Shown piece after piece: positions 27,615-36,975 of a stretch of DNA of 64,000 nucleotides. Source of the stretch: Lachnospiraceae bacterium (GTDB lineage: Bacteria; Bacillota_A; Clostridia; Lachnospirales; Lachnospiraceae); contig JAIKXV010000073.1 of assembly GCA_024683935.1 (NCBI GenBank), positions 50,937-114,936 on the forward strand, read 5' to 3'. The notes beneath the pieces were generated by a model. The model saw nothing but the letters and a program-made list of their open reading frames with translations. It did no database searches and was not told where the DNA came from. The translations under genes were made by a program, and so were the position numbers. Every line of letters starts with the position of its first letter. Position 1 is the stretch's first letter.

Positions 27615-28817
27615 ATGTATATTAAAAGGTTTATCAATACATCAATAGCGATTGTTTTTTTATCATCCCTGCTGCTTTCCGGCTGTAAGGGAAATGCATC
27701 TTCTCCGTCAGCTGCCGGAGATACTGCAGTGGAGAACGGTTCTGAAGAGGTTAAGGATATAAACGCCTACTCCGATTTCCAGGAGGAGACCGAGAATGCG
27801 GCGACCGAAAGCGATGTAAATCCGAGCGGCCTTATTGCGGAATATGATTACAAGTCCTCCTACGGCATGCCCCGGGAGGAGAAGGACGGAAAGATCCGGA
27901 GCTACCTCAGCGGAAAGATGGTGGACAAGGCTGTGGGCGAGCGCCGGCCGGTGGCTGTGATGCTTAATAATATCGAAGAAGCCCAGCCGATGAGCGGTAC
28001 CTCCCTGGCGGACGTTCTCTATGAGTGCGTGGTGGAGGGTTCCCTTACCCGTATGATGGGTATCTTTGAAAATTACGATGATCTGGACAAGATCGGTTCG
28101 GTCCGCTCCTGCAGGAATTACTTTGTCTACTATGCGCTGGAATTCGACGCGATCTACTGCCATTACGGCCAGTCCGCATACGCGATGCCCCTACTTGACC
28201 AGGATTTCGTGGATAATCTCAGCGGCCTTTCCTCTGAGGGAGATACAGTATTCTACAGGACTACCGACAGGGTGGCGCCCCATAATGCCTATGCATCTGC
28301 CAAGGGCATAAAGAAGGGCATAGAAATTAAGGGCTATGACACTGAGTACAGCAGCGATTATAAGGGTAAATTTACTTTTGCCAGGGACGACGATCTCATT
28401 ATTCCGGATTCTGAGGACGCCTATAAGGCAACCCATGTGGAACCCGGCTATTTAATTAACAAGCCCTGGTTTGACTATAATGTAAATGACGGAAAGTACT
28501 ACCGTTTTGAATACGGTGAAGAGCAGATAGATGCTGAGAATAAGGAGCAGCTTTCCGTGGACAATATCATCCTCCAGTATTCTTCCTGGGAAGTCGTGGA
28601 TGAAAAGGGGTATCTCGGTTTTGATTGTCATTCCGGCGGAAAGATGACATACATAACACATGGAATGGCAAGGGACGGCACGTGGATCCGCTTTGACGGA
28701 GATACGGGAGCTGTCAGGTATTTCGATAATACCGGTAAAGAGATAGTTATGAATCAGGGGAAAACCTGGATCCTTATAATACAGGATACCATGGGCGATA
28801 AAGTGGTGATCAGTTAA
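27615..28817 (+). CDS. DUF3048 (YerB-like) lipoprotein
   Basis: A 400-residue lipoprotein: lipobox LSGC with Cys24, an acidic low-complexity linker to about residue 75, then the DUF3048 N-terminal domain (VGERRPVAVMLNNIEEAQPMSG, GSLTRMMGIFENYDDLDKIGSVRSCRNYF) and C-terminal domain (VDNIILQYSSWEV, GKTWILIIQ). Family function is unknown; relatives are surface lipoproteins in Firmicutes. It begins 2 bases after ybeY and precedes a lipid-flippase-type exporter, which hints at an envelope role. Confidence 0.85.
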   Translation: MYIKRFINTSIAIVFLSSLLLSGCKGNASSPSAAGDTAVENGSEEVKDINAYSDFQEETENAATESDVNPSGLIAEYDYKSSYGMPREEKDGKIRSYLSGKMVDKAVGERRPVAVMLNNIEEAQPMSGTSLADVLYECVVEGSLTRMMGIFENYDDLDKIGSVRSCRNYFVYYALEFDAIYCHYGQSAYAMPLLDQDFVDNLSGLSSEGDTVFYRTTDRVAPHNAYASAKGIKKGIEIKGYDTEYSSDYKGKFTFARDDDLIIPDSEDAYKATHVEPGYLINKPWFDYNVNDGKYYRFEYGEEQIDAENKEQLSVDNIILQYSSWEVVDEKGYLGFDCHSGGKMTYITHGMARDGTWIRFDGDTGAVRYFDNTGKEIVMNQGKTWILIIQDTMGDKVVIS

Positions 28818-28856
28818 CTTTAGGAAATGCTTAATACGACAGATTGATATAAACAG

Positions 28857-30506
28857 ATGGCATCCAGAAAACGGAAGGGTCACAACTTCATAGTTCAGGG
28901 CGGTATCCTTGCCATCGCGGGGATAATTACCAGGATCATCGGCCTTTTCTACAGAGTGCCGGTCACCAATATTATAGGCGATGAGGGCAACGGTTATTAT
29001 GCGGCGGCGTATCAGATCTATAACATTATGCTGCTGATATCTTCATACAGCCTGCCTCTTGCCATATCCAAGGTTGTTTCAGCCAGATATTCCAAAGAAG
29101 AATATGTGAATTCCAGAAGGGTCTTTCACGGAGGCCTGATATTTGCATTTATTTCGGGGTCCATTGTCTGTCTCGCTGTTTTCTTCGGGGCTGAGTTTTT
29201 TGCCGGAACCCTTATGAGCGAGCCGAGAAGCGCCATTGCCCTCCGTATCTTTGCACCCACCCTTCTCATAGTTGCGATAATGGGTGTTATCCGCGGTTAT
29301 TTCCAGGGCATGGGGACCATGATCCCGACCGCAGTTTCCCAGATAATAGAACAGATAGTTAATGCGGTTGTCAGCATTTTGGCGGCTTCCGCCTTTTTCT
29401 CCTACGGAAAGAGGGTGGCAGACCTCCTTGCGAACGAGAGCTTTGCCCCGGCCTACGGCGCTGCGGGAAGTACCCTCGGTACCAGCATGGGAGCCCTGGC
29501 AGGTCTCATAGTTCTTATCTTTATCCTGCTCCTTATAAATACCGCAATGAAGAGGGAGCGGCTGTTTCAGGATGATACCCACCAGAATGAGATGATGGGG
29601 GATATAATAAGGCTGATAATAATAACAGCTGTACCGGTTATCTTAAGCACAGCGATCTACAATATTTCCGATGTTCTGGATAACGGTATTTTCAATAAGC
29701 TGATGTCCTTAAAGGGCCATGATGTGGAGAAGACCAGGATCTGGGGCATATATTCCGGTAAGTACCGGCTTCTTATCAATGTTCCGGTGGCCTTTGCAAA
29801 CGCCATGTGTTCTTCAACGGTTCCAACCCTGACAGCCTGTATGGCGTCGGATAATATTAGGGGAGCAAAACGGAAGATCTTTTCCGCCATGCGTTTTACA
29901 ATGCTGATCGCCTTTCCCTGCACCGTCGGATTTGCGATACTTTCAAAGCCCATTCTGTCCATGCTCTTTACCGGAGATGTGGAGCTGGCGTCACAGCTTC
30001 TGACTGTCGGTGCCGTGACCATCTTATTTACGTCAATTTCCACTCTTAGCAACGGAATACTGCAGGGAATAAACCATTTAGAGGTGCCGGTGAGGCACGC
30101 TGCAATAGCGCTTGTTATTCATCTTGCCGCCCTCTATGTCATGATGGACAGATTTGATATGGGGATCTACGGCGTTGTATTTTCCGGGCTTTTGTTCTCG
30201 GTGCTGATGTGCATAATGAATCAGTTCTCGATAAGGAGATACCTGCACTACAAGCAGGAGATAGTCCGTACCTTTATCATTCCCGCAATCTCATCTGTTA
30301 TCATGGGAATAGTTGTTTTCGCAATTCACAGGCTTTTCTCACTGTTTACCGGAAATATCTTAAGTACGCTGATTTCCATTATTTTCGGATCCGTGGTCTA
30401 CTTTATCTCTGTACTGAAGCTTAAGGGCATCGGAAAGGAAGAGATAGCCGAGGTGCCCGGCGGAGCAGCCTTTGTGAAGATCTTCAGGACTTTAAGGATA
30501 CTTTGA
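28857..30506 (+). CDS. Polysaccharide/lipid II flippase of the MurJ/SpoVB (MVF/PST) family
   Basis: A 549-residue membrane protein with about 14 hydrophobic helices. The N-terminus (FIVQGGILAIAGIITRIIGLFYRVPVTNIIGDEGNGYYAAAYQ) and ISKVVSARYS match SpoVB/YtgP-type polysaccharide transporters. Such proteins flip undecaprenyl-linked wall precursors. It lies 39 bases after the DUF3048 lipoprotein and 1 base before a flavoprotein gene. SpoVB, YtgP/MurJ and more general exporters cannot be separated by eye, so no symbol is given. Confidence 0.85.
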   Translation: MASRKRKGHNFIVQGGILAIAGIITRIIGLFYRVPVTNIIGDEGNGYYAAAYQIYNIMLLISSYSLPLAISKVVSARYSKEEYVNSRRVFHGGLIFAFISGSIVCLAVFFGAEFFAGTLMSEPRSAIALRIFAPTLLIVAIMGVIRGYFQGMGTMIPTAVSQIIEQIVNAVVSILAASAFFSYGKRVADLLANESFAPAYGAAGSTLGTSMGALAGLIVLIFILLLINTAMKRERLFQDDTHQNEMMGDIIRLIIITAVPVILSTAIYNISDVLDNGIFNKLMSLKGHDVEKTRIWGIYSGKYRLLINVPVAFANAMCSSTVPTLTACMASDNIRGAKRKIFSAMRFTMLIAFPCTVGFAILSKPILSMLFTGDVELASQLLTVGAVTILFTSISTLSNGILQGINHLEVPVRHAAIALVIHLAALYVMMDRFDMGIYGVVFSGLLFSVLMCIMNQFSIRRYLHYKQEIVRTFIIPAISSVIMGIVVFAIHRLFSLFTGNILSTLISIIFGSVVYFISVLKLKGIGKEEIAEVPGGAAFVKIFRTLRIL

Positions 30507-30507
30507 T

Positions 30508-31764
30508 ATGAAAAGGGTCGCTGTAATAGGAGCCGGAGCTTCCGGAATGCTGGCTGCCATCGCTGCATCACTTCACTCCGAAGTATCCGTCTTTGATAAA
30601 AATGAATATCCCGGACGGAAATTATTACAGACCGGAAACGGGAAGTGTAATTTTACCAATGAGGACATATCTCCGGACAGATACCGCGGAAGTTTAAGGG
30701 ATAAGGGTATTTTGGATGCTGTCCTGAAAGAATACGACAGGGATTTCCTTCTTGATCTTTTCAGATCCTATGGTCTCCTCTATCATGAGAAAAATAAAGG
30801 CTTTTATCCGAGATCGGACTCGGCCGGAAGCGTAAATGACGTACTGATAAGGAAAATGAAGCTTTCAGGCGTTCGTTTCCATGGCTCCGTCCAGGTAAAA
30901 AGCATAGAAAAGGGAAAAGACGGCAGGTTTTTCCTGACTCTTTACCACCTGAAGGATAATAAAAAGACAAGGGATGAAACCGGCTTCGATGCTGTTATAG
31001 TTGCTTCCGGGGGAAAGTCGGCCCCGAAAACCGGCTCCACCGGTGATGCTTATTACTTTGCGGAGGAATTCGGACTTACTGTGGTTCCGCCGCTTCCCGC
31101 TCTTACCCGGCTTTTATCCGACGATAAATTCTTTAATGATAATAATGTCCGGGCTGAGGCCGCTGTGAGTCTCTATATTGATGGTGTAAACACCTGTACT
31201 TCAAAGGGAGAGCTGCAGATCACGAATACCGGTCCCTCGGGCATATGTGTTTTCGACCTTTCCGGGAGGGCGGCGGCAGCCCTGAAAGCGGGTAAAAAAT
31301 GCGAGCTGTCCGCAGATCTTCTTCCCGAGTACGGAGAGGATGAGATTTTTACCATGTTAAAGGAGCACGCCGGAAGTCTTTCAAAAGAGGATTTTAAGGC
31401 CGGGCTTTTCCTCGGGATCTTTTCGGAACGGCTGTCATTAAATGTTTACGAAAAGATAAGGCGTGAGCTTTTTAACGGTAAAGAGCTGCCCTCAGACCTT
31501 TCCGACACGGATCTTCGAAGGATTGCTGCGGTTCTGAAGGATATGCGCTTTTCCGTAAATGGTACCGGAGAGTTTTCCGTATCCCAGGTTACGTCCGGCG
31601 GCATTCACGCCGATTCCCTTAACCCCGATCTGTCGGCAAAAAAGGTTCCCGGACTTTTCTTTGCGGGAGAGTGTTTGGACACAGACGGCGACTGCGGAGG
31701 CTTTAATCTCCACTGGGCCTTTGTCAGCGGCTATAAAGCCGGATCATCCGCGATTGCAGATTAA
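30508..31764 (+). CDS. HI0933/BaiN-family FAD-dependent oxidoreductase
   Basis: A 418-residue flavoprotein. The N-terminal dinucleotide motif is VIGAGASGMLAAIAA, followed by the family signature KLLQTGNGKCNFTN and, near the end, FFAGECLDTDGDCGGFNLHWAFVSG. ASGGKSAPKTGSTGD marks the central part. The family includes BaiN of bile-acid-degrading clostridia, but most members have no known substrate. It precedes a second, unrelated flavoprotein gene by 3 bases. Confidence 0.9.
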   Translation: MKRVAVIGAGASGMLAAIAASLHSEVSVFDKNEYPGRKLLQTGNGKCNFTNEDISPDRYRGSLRDKGILDAVLKEYDRDFLLDLFRSYGLLYHEKNKGFYPRSDSAGSVNDVLIRKMKLSGVRFHGSVQVKSIEKGKDGRFFLTLYHLKDNKKTRDETGFDAVIVASGGKSAPKTGSTGDAYYFAEEFGLTVVPPLPALTRLLSDDKFFNDNNVRAEAAVSLYIDGVNTCTSKGELQITNTGPSGICVFDLSGRAAAALKAGKKCELSADLLPEYGEDEIFTMLKEHAGSLSKEDFKAGLFLGIFSERLSLNVYEKIRRELFNGKELPSDLSDTDLRRIAAVLKDMRFSVNGTGEFSVSQVTSGGIHADSLNPDLSAKKVPGLFFAGECLDTDGDCGGFNLHWAFVSGYKAGSSAIAD

Positions 31765-31767
31765 TTT

Positions 31768-33369
31768 ATGATAAGAATAAACCAGCTAAAGTCTGATCAC
31801 GAACTGAATACCGAAGAGCTTTATAAAAAGGCGGCGAAGGCCCTTAATGTGCGGCCCGGCGCTTTATCGGAGCTAAAGATCCTTAAAAAATCGGTTGACG
31901 CAAGGCATAAGAACGCGATACTTCATATCTATTCCGTAACCGTAAAGACAGCGAATGAGGATGCCCTGTTAAAGAGAAATAAGTCCGGCCAGGTCTCAAA
32001 ATACGAAGAGAAGATTTACTCTTTACCGAAAAAACGGGAATACAGGGAAGATATATTATCTCCTGTTATTACCGGCTTCGGCCCGGCAGGCATGTTTGCT
32101 GCCCTCTATCTTGCATATGCAGGCTTAAAGCCTATTGTAATAGAGCGGGGAGAGGACGCCGACAGCCGTACGGAAAAGGTAAGGGAATTCTGGAAGTCCG
32201 GAAGGCTTAATCTCAATTCCAATGTGCAGTTCGGAGAGGGAGGAGCCGGCACCTTTTCTGACGGAAAGCTGCAGACCGGAGTCCACGATAAGGAAAACCG
32301 GAACGAATTCGTTCTTAAGAGCTTTGTAAAATACGGTGCTCCGGAAAGCATTCTTACCGACAGCAAGCCCCATATCGGATCGGATATTTTAAGGGAAATA
32401 GTAAAGAATATCAGGCAGGATATTATAGATCACGGCGGGCAGGTGCGCTTCAACACCTGTTTTACCGGCTTTGAAACCGATAACGACGGGCTGCTTTCTT
32501 CGATCATCCTGAACGGAAAGGAGAAGCTGCCCTGTGAAAAGCTGATCCTCGCACCCGGTCATTCTGCGAGGGACACCTTTGAAATGCTGAATAATTCAAG
32601 GGTTAAGATGGAGCCGAAGAGCTTTGCCATGGGAGTCAGGGTGCAGCACAGACAGGATGATATAAACCGCGCCATGTACGGGGATGACAGCGATATCGGG
32701 ACTCCGGCCTCATACAAGCTTACCTTTCACGCCCCGGACGGCCGTGGGGTATACAGCTTCTGCATGTGTCCCGGAGGGTATGTTGTAAATTCCTCCAGTG
32801 AGGATAAGTCGCTCTGCATAAACGGCATGAGTTATTCCGGCCGGGAGGGGAAGAATGCAAACAGTGCGATAGTCGTGACCGTAACTCCCGATGATTTTAC
32901 AGAGGAATACGGGGAATACGGCGTTCTTTCGGGAATGGAATTCCAGAGGGAGCTTGAAAGAAAGGCTTTTTCTGCCTGCAACGGCCTGATACCCTGCCAG
33001 ACATTTGAGGACTTTAAGAATAACCGCATAAGCGCTTCATTTGGGGAAATAGAGCCGGAATTCCGCGGTTCTTGCGGTTTTTCCAATATAAGGGAAATTC
33101 TTCCGGATTATATATCGGGTGATATTATTTCGGCTTTTGAATCCTTCGGAAAGAAGATAAGGGGCTTTGACAGGGGGGATGCCCTGCTTTCCGCGGTGGA
33201 GAGCCGTACTTCGTCCCCGGTCAGGATCCTCAGGAATGAATACTTTCTGTCATCGGTTCCCGGAATCTTCCCTGCTGGAGAAGGGGCAGGCTACGCCGGA
33301 GGCATAATGAGTGCCGCAATAGACGGGCTTAAATGTGCGGAAGCCCTTTGCAGCTGTCTTTCCGCTTAA
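31768..33369 (+). CDS. Uncharacterised FAD-dependent dehydrogenase (COG2509 type)
   Basis: A 533-residue flavoprotein. An N-terminal alpha/beta region of about 95 residues precedes the FAD site VITGFGPAGMFAALYLA. Then come VIERGEDADSRTEKV and the strongly conserved LNLNSNVQFGEGGAGTFSDGKLQT, and the C-terminal FAD motif FPAGEGAGYAGGIMSAAIDGL. This family is widespread in Firmicutes and Bacteroidetes without an assigned substrate. It is operonic with the BaiN-like gene, so the two may act in one redox process; this is inference. Confidence 0.88.
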   Translation: MIRINQLKSDHELNTEELYKKAAKALNVRPGALSELKILKKSVDARHKNAILHIYSVTVKTANEDALLKRNKSGQVSKYEEKIYSLPKKREYREDILSPVITGFGPAGMFAALYLAYAGLKPIVIERGEDADSRTEKVREFWKSGRLNLNSNVQFGEGGAGTFSDGKLQTGVHDKENRNEFVLKSFVKYGAPESILTDSKPHIGSDILREIVKNIRQDIIDHGGQVRFNTCFTGFETDNDGLLSSIILNGKEKLPCEKLILAPGHSARDTFEMLNNSRVKMEPKSFAMGVRVQHRQDDINRAMYGDDSDIGTPASYKLTFHAPDGRGVYSFCMCPGGYVVNSSSEDKSLCINGMSYSGREGKNANSAIVVTVTPDDFTEEYGEYGVLSGMEFQRELERKAFSACNGLIPCQTFEDFKNNRISASFGEIEPEFRGSCGFSNIREILPDYISGDIISAFESFGKKIRGFDRGDALLSAVESRTSSPVRILRNEYFLSSVPGIFPAGEGAGYAGGIMSAAIDGLKCAEALCSCLSA

Positions 33370-33427
33370 GTTTTTCAAGACTGTATGTTATACTGTTAAA
33401 TAAATATAAGAAATCAGGGCATAAAAA

Positions 33428-34297
33428 GTGAGGGATTTTTCAAAACACAGGAGAATAGTAATCAAGATAGGTTCCAGTTCCATAACCCATAAGGAGACGG
33501 GAGGAGCGGATCTTATCAGGATAGAAAAGCTGGTAAGGGAACTTACGGATCTTCATAACGGCGGCAGGGATGTGATCCTTGTGTCATCCGGCGCCATAAG
33601 CGTAGGCCTGAAGGCTGCTAATATCAAGGATGTCTATTATAACGGAGAAGCAAAGAACAATAACGGGCGTGATGAAAAGCTTCAGATCAAGCAGGCTGCG
33701 GCTGCCATCGGACAGGCAAGGCTCATGATGATCTACCAGAAGTTCTTTTCAGAATATAACCAGCTTACCGCCCAGGTTCTGATGACCAAGCGTACGATAA
33801 GGAATGACCTGAACCGCTATAACGCCCAGAATACCTTTTCGGAGCTTCTGAAGCTCGGGGTAATTCCGGTAGTTAATGAAAATGATACGATTTCCACCTA
33901 TGAGATAGAGCTCGGAGATAACGATACCTTATCCGCGATGGTCACGGCTCTTACGGAAGCGGATCTGCTGATCCTTTTATCCGATATTGACGGCCTATAT
34001 GATGATGACCCCAGGGAAAACAGCAACGCTCATTTTATCCCGGAGATCACGGATCTTACCGATGATATCGATTCCTACGGGAAGAAGAGCACCGGCAGCG
34101 TAGTCGGTACCGGAGGCATGGCGACCAAGCTGAAAGCCGCGCATATCGCGATCTCCTCCGGAGCGGATATGATAATAGCCAACGCGAAGGATCTGAATAA
34201 TATCCACAGGATCATAGCGGGGGAAGAAATAGGCACCTATATACATGCAAATAAGATACGGGATTTTTATCTGCCTGACTTTTTGGAGGACGATTGA
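33428..34297 (+). CDS. proB: Glutamate 5-kinase without PUA domain
   Basis: 289 residues from GTG 33428. The amino-acid-kinase fold shows VIKIGSSSITHKE, VILVSSGAISVGLKA, NENDTIS and LLSDIDGLYDDDP, then GTGGMATKLKAA. It phosphorylates glutamate in the first step of proline synthesis. The C-terminal PUA domain of E. coli-type ProB is absent, as in many short forms. proA is not adjacent. An extended -10-like TGTTATACT lies at 33386-33394. It shares one base with the next start. Confidence 0.92.
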   Translation: MRDFSKHRRIVIKIGSSSITHKETGGADLIRIEKLVRELTDLHNGGRDVILVSSGAISVGLKAANIKDVYYNGEAKNNNGRDEKLQIKQAAAAIGQARLMMIYQKFFSEYNQLTAQVLMTKRTIRNDLNRYNAQNTFSELLKLGVIPVVNENDTISTYEIELGDNDTLSAMVTALTEADLLILLSDIDGLYDDDPRENSNAHFIPEITDLTDDIDSYGKKSTGSVVGTGGMATKLKAAHIAISSGADMIIANAKDLNNIHRIIAGEEIGTYIHANKIRDFYLPDFLEDD

Positions 34298-34878
34298 TGG
34301 AAGACACCGCCTTAAAGGAGAACAAAGAAATATTAAGAAACAGGATAATCCTCTTAAGGGAGTGTATGACAAGCGCTGAGAGGGAAAATGCCGGGCTCAG
34401 GATATTTGAGAATTTCTTTAAGCTCCCGGAATACCAGAATGCCGAGACCATCTTTGCTTTTGCGGGTTTCGGAACCGAGGTTCCCACACTGAACTCCGTT
34501 TTTAAGATGATAAATTCCGGAAAAAAGGTTTCGCTTCCGAGAGTTCAGGATGATGAACATATGGACTTTTACGAAGTCCGGAAGATATCCGATATAAGGA
34601 AAAGCAAGATCGGCATCCCGGAGCCCTTCGGTGAATGTGAAAAGGCTTCCTACAGGCCGGATATGATACTGGTTCCCGGATCCGTTTTTGACCTCAATAT
34701 GAACCGGCTGGGATACGGCCGCGGGTATTATGACAGATATTTAAGGGAAAAGGGCTATGAAAAGGTGGTGTGGAAGATAGCCCTGAGCCTTGCCTGCCAG
34801 GTTGTGGATCAGGTTCCCACAGACGAAAACGACGTTCCGGTAGATATGATAATAACAGAAAAAGGGATCATCCGTTAA
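34297..34878 (+). CDS. 5-formyltetrahydrofolate cyclo-ligase
   Basis: 193 residues from ATG 34297, overlapping the proB stop (TGATG). Signatures are LRNRIILLRECMTSAERE, the phosphate-binding region KKVSLPRV, and the C-terminal VPGSVFDLNMNRLGYGRGYYDRYL. The enzyme converts 5-formyl-THF to methenyl-THF with ATP, feeding the same folate pool as fhs and folD about 16 kb upstream. It is followed 1 base later by miaB. Confidence 0.93.
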   Translation: MEDTALKENKEILRNRIILLRECMTSAERENAGLRIFENFFKLPEYQNAETIFAFAGFGTEVPTLNSVFKMINSGKKVSLPRVQDDEHMDFYEVRKISDIRKSKIGIPEPFGECEKASYRPDMILVPGSVFDLNMNRLGYGRGYYDRYLREKGYEKVVWKIALSLACQVVDQVPTDENDVPVDMIITEKGIIR

Positions 34879-34879
34879 A

Positions 34880-36334
34880 ATGGATCTTTATGAATTTAAG
34901 AAATACAAAGACATAGATATTACAGCACCCCCTCCGGAAACAGAACCGGAAAGGCAGTACTGGTTTATAAAAAAGCTGGGGCAGAAGGCAGAGGAATTTA
35001 GGGAGAAAAAGGGACGGAATATACGCTTCTTTATCCAGACCTTCGGCTGTCAGATGAATGAAAGGGATTCCGAAAAAATGGCCGGAACCCTGGAAGCCTC
35101 TGGATTTGAAGCCTGTGACGAGGAAGAAAAGGCGGATGTTATTTTATATAACACCTGTACTGTCCGGGACAATGCGGATCAGAGGGTATTCGGGAGACTC
35201 GGCGTATTAAAGGGGCTTAAGGATAAAAACCCTGAGCTCCTTATTTGTTTGTCCGGCTGCATGATGCAGGAGGCTTCCGTAATAGAAAAGATCCGAGGGA
35301 GCTACCCCCATGTGGATCTGATATTCGGAACCCACAATATATATAAGTTAGCAGAGCTTCTGAATGAAACCATATCCTCCGGTTCCATGGTTATCGATAT
35401 CTGGGAACATGAGAAGGAGATCGTGGAGGAGCTTCCGAGCGATCGGAAATATCCCTTCAAGAGCGGTGTAAATATCATGTTTGGCTGCAATAATTTCTGC
35501 AGCTACTGTATCGTGCCCTATGTAAGGGGCCGGGAGCGGAGCCGGGAGCCGAAGGACATAATAAGGGAGATAGAGGCCCTTGTCCGGGACGGCGTCAAGG
35601 AAGTGATGCTTCTCGGGCAGAACGTGAATTCATACGGAAAGGGGCTGGATCCCTATGTGTCATTCCCGGAGCTCCTTAAGGAAATAAGCGTACTAGAGGG
35701 GCTGGAACGCATACGCTTTATGTCCAGCCACCCCAAGGATTTAAGCGACGATCTGATAGAAGTGATGGCGTCTTCTCCGAAGATCTGTTCCCATCTGCAT
35801 CTCGCCCTCCAGTCCGGGAGCAGCCGGGTGCTGAAGGACATGAACCGTCATTACGGCAGGGAGGACTATTTAACCATTATAAATAAGCTCCGCGCAAGGA
35901 TGCCGGACATTGCGATAACAACCGATATTATTGTTGGTTTCCCCACGGAAACGAAGGAAGATGTGGAAGAGACGATAGAGGTTATAAAGGAAGCCCGCTT
36001 TGACGGGGCATTTACCTTTATCTATTCCAAAAGAACCGGCACTCCCGCCGCAAAAATGGATTTTAAGATGAGTGACGGCGAAATACACGAGTGCTTCGAC
36101 CGGGTGCTGAAAACCGTTCAGGATACGGCGCGGGATAGCATCTCCCGCTTTGTGGGACGGACACTGCCAGTTCTCGTTGAGGACGTGAATGAGAAGGATG
36201 ATACGATGCTAACCGGCAGGATACCGCAGAATACGGTCGTTCATTTCAAGGGGGACAGATCCCTTATCGGAAAGATAGTAAATGTGCATCTTGATGAGGC
36301 TTTGGGATTTTATTACATGGGAACCATTCAATAG
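34880..36334 (+). CDS. miaB: tRNA-2-methylthio-N6-dimethylallyladenosine synthase MiaB
   Basis: A 484-residue radical SAM methylthiotransferase. The N-terminal MTTase domain has IQTFGCQMNERDS, NTCTVRDNADQR and LSGCMMQE, giving three Cys for the auxiliary cluster. The radical SAM cluster motif is CNNFCSYC in GCNNFCSYCIVPYVRGRERS. A C-terminal TRAM domain follows. It thiomethylates A37 of tRNAs reading UNN codons. RGRERSR is typical of MiaB as opposed to MtaB or RimO. The N-terminal tail of about 50 residues is typical of clostridial MiaB. Confidence 0.95.
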   Translation: MDLYEFKKYKDIDITAPPPETEPERQYWFIKKLGQKAEEFREKKGRNIRFFIQTFGCQMNERDSEKMAGTLEASGFEACDEEEKADVILYNTCTVRDNADQRVFGRLGVLKGLKDKNPELLICLSGCMMQEASVIEKIRGSYPHVDLIFGTHNIYKLAELLNETISSGSMVIDIWEHEKEIVEELPSDRKYPFKSGVNIMFGCNNFCSYCIVPYVRGRERSREPKDIIREIEALVRDGVKEVMLLGQNVNSYGKGLDPYVSFPELLKEISVLEGLERIRFMSSHPKDLSDDLIEVMASSPKICSHLHLALQSGSSRVLKDMNRHYGREDYLTIINKLRARMPDIAITTDIIVGFPTETKEDVEETIEVIKEARFDGAFTFIYSKRTGTPAAKMDFKMSDGEIHECFDRVLKTVQDTARDSISRFVGRTLPVLVEDVNEKDDTMLTGRIPQNTVVHFKGDRSLIGKIVNVHLDEALGFYYMGTIQ

Positions 36335-36376
36335 AAATGGATTTTGTGTCTTTCTGAGAGAAGCGAAGAATCTTAC

Positions 36377-36405
36377 TTGCTTTTTTTCCCGGATTATGGT
36401 AGTGT
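36377..36405 (+). promoter_or_regulatory. Promoter before the rplS leader
   Basis: TTGCTT (36377-36382), a 17-base spacer and TAGTGT (36400-36405), a moderate vegetative match. The -35 overlaps a weak hairpin with T-run (36361-36388) that may end the miaB transcript. Predicted start about 36412, about 200 bases before rplS. Confidence 0.45.
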
Positions 36406-36411
36406 AGTCAT

Positions 36412-36614
36412 TCGTGAGGCTTCATTTGCGGAGTCTTTAGGAGATGGTCCTCTGTCACCGGCGGTAAAGAGACCGCCATATAAAAGGTGTTAAGAACGTC
36501 AAATTGCCGGATACTGCAGAGTTGAAGGAGCATCCGAAATAAATGGATGTAAGGATCCGGAAGGATCAAAGATTAGCAACAAAGCAATATCGGGTACGTA
36601 TGGAGGTTATATAA
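36412..36614 (+). ncRNA. Putative structured 5' leader of rplS
   Basis: The 280-base gap before rplS carries no ORF but several local hairpins. GGCGGT/ACCGCC lies at 36460-36477, flanked by CACC and GGTG that can close it; CATCC/GGATG and GATCC-GGAA-GGATC follow nearer the gene. A ribosomal-protein autoregulatory leader (L19 leader type) is the obvious candidate, but I cannot match a consensus by eye. Confidence 0.4.
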
Positions 36615-36965
36615 ATGAATTCAGAAATCATCAAGGAGCTGGAGAAAGAGCAGCTCAAAGAGGAAATTCCCCAGTTTACCGTCGGAGATACGGTAAAGGT
36701 CCACAACAGGATCACTGAGGGAGACAAGTCCAGGATTCAGATCTATGAAGGAACCGTTATCAAGAAGCAGGGCGGAAGCAGCAGGGCCACCTTCACCGTA
36801 AGAAAGAACAGCTACGGCGTTGGCGTTGAGAAGACTTTCCCCATCCATTCCCCCAATGTTGAAAAGGTTGAGGTTGTACGTTCCGGTAAGGCAAGACGTG
36901 CTAAGCTCTTCTTCCTTCGTCAGAGAACCGGTAAGCGTTCAAAGCTTAAGGAGATCGTTGACTGA
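36615..36965 (+). CDS. rplS: 50S ribosomal protein L19
   Basis: A 116-residue ribosomal protein at the 30S-50S interface. Characteristic stretches are [41 protein letters not shown] and the basic C-terminus [15 protein letters not shown] strong GGAGG lies 8 bases before ATG. It follows a long structured leader and heads the lepB-rbgA-lepB-rnhB unit; rbgA is a 50S assembly GTPase, a functional link. Confidence 0.98.
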   Translation: MNSEIIKELEKEQLKEEIPQFTVGDTVKVHNRITEGDKSRIQIYEGTVIKKQGGSSRATFTVRKNSYGVGVEKTFPIHSPNVEKVEVVRSGKARRAKLFFLRQRTGKRSKLKEIVD

Positions 36966-36975
36966 TAAATGATCA

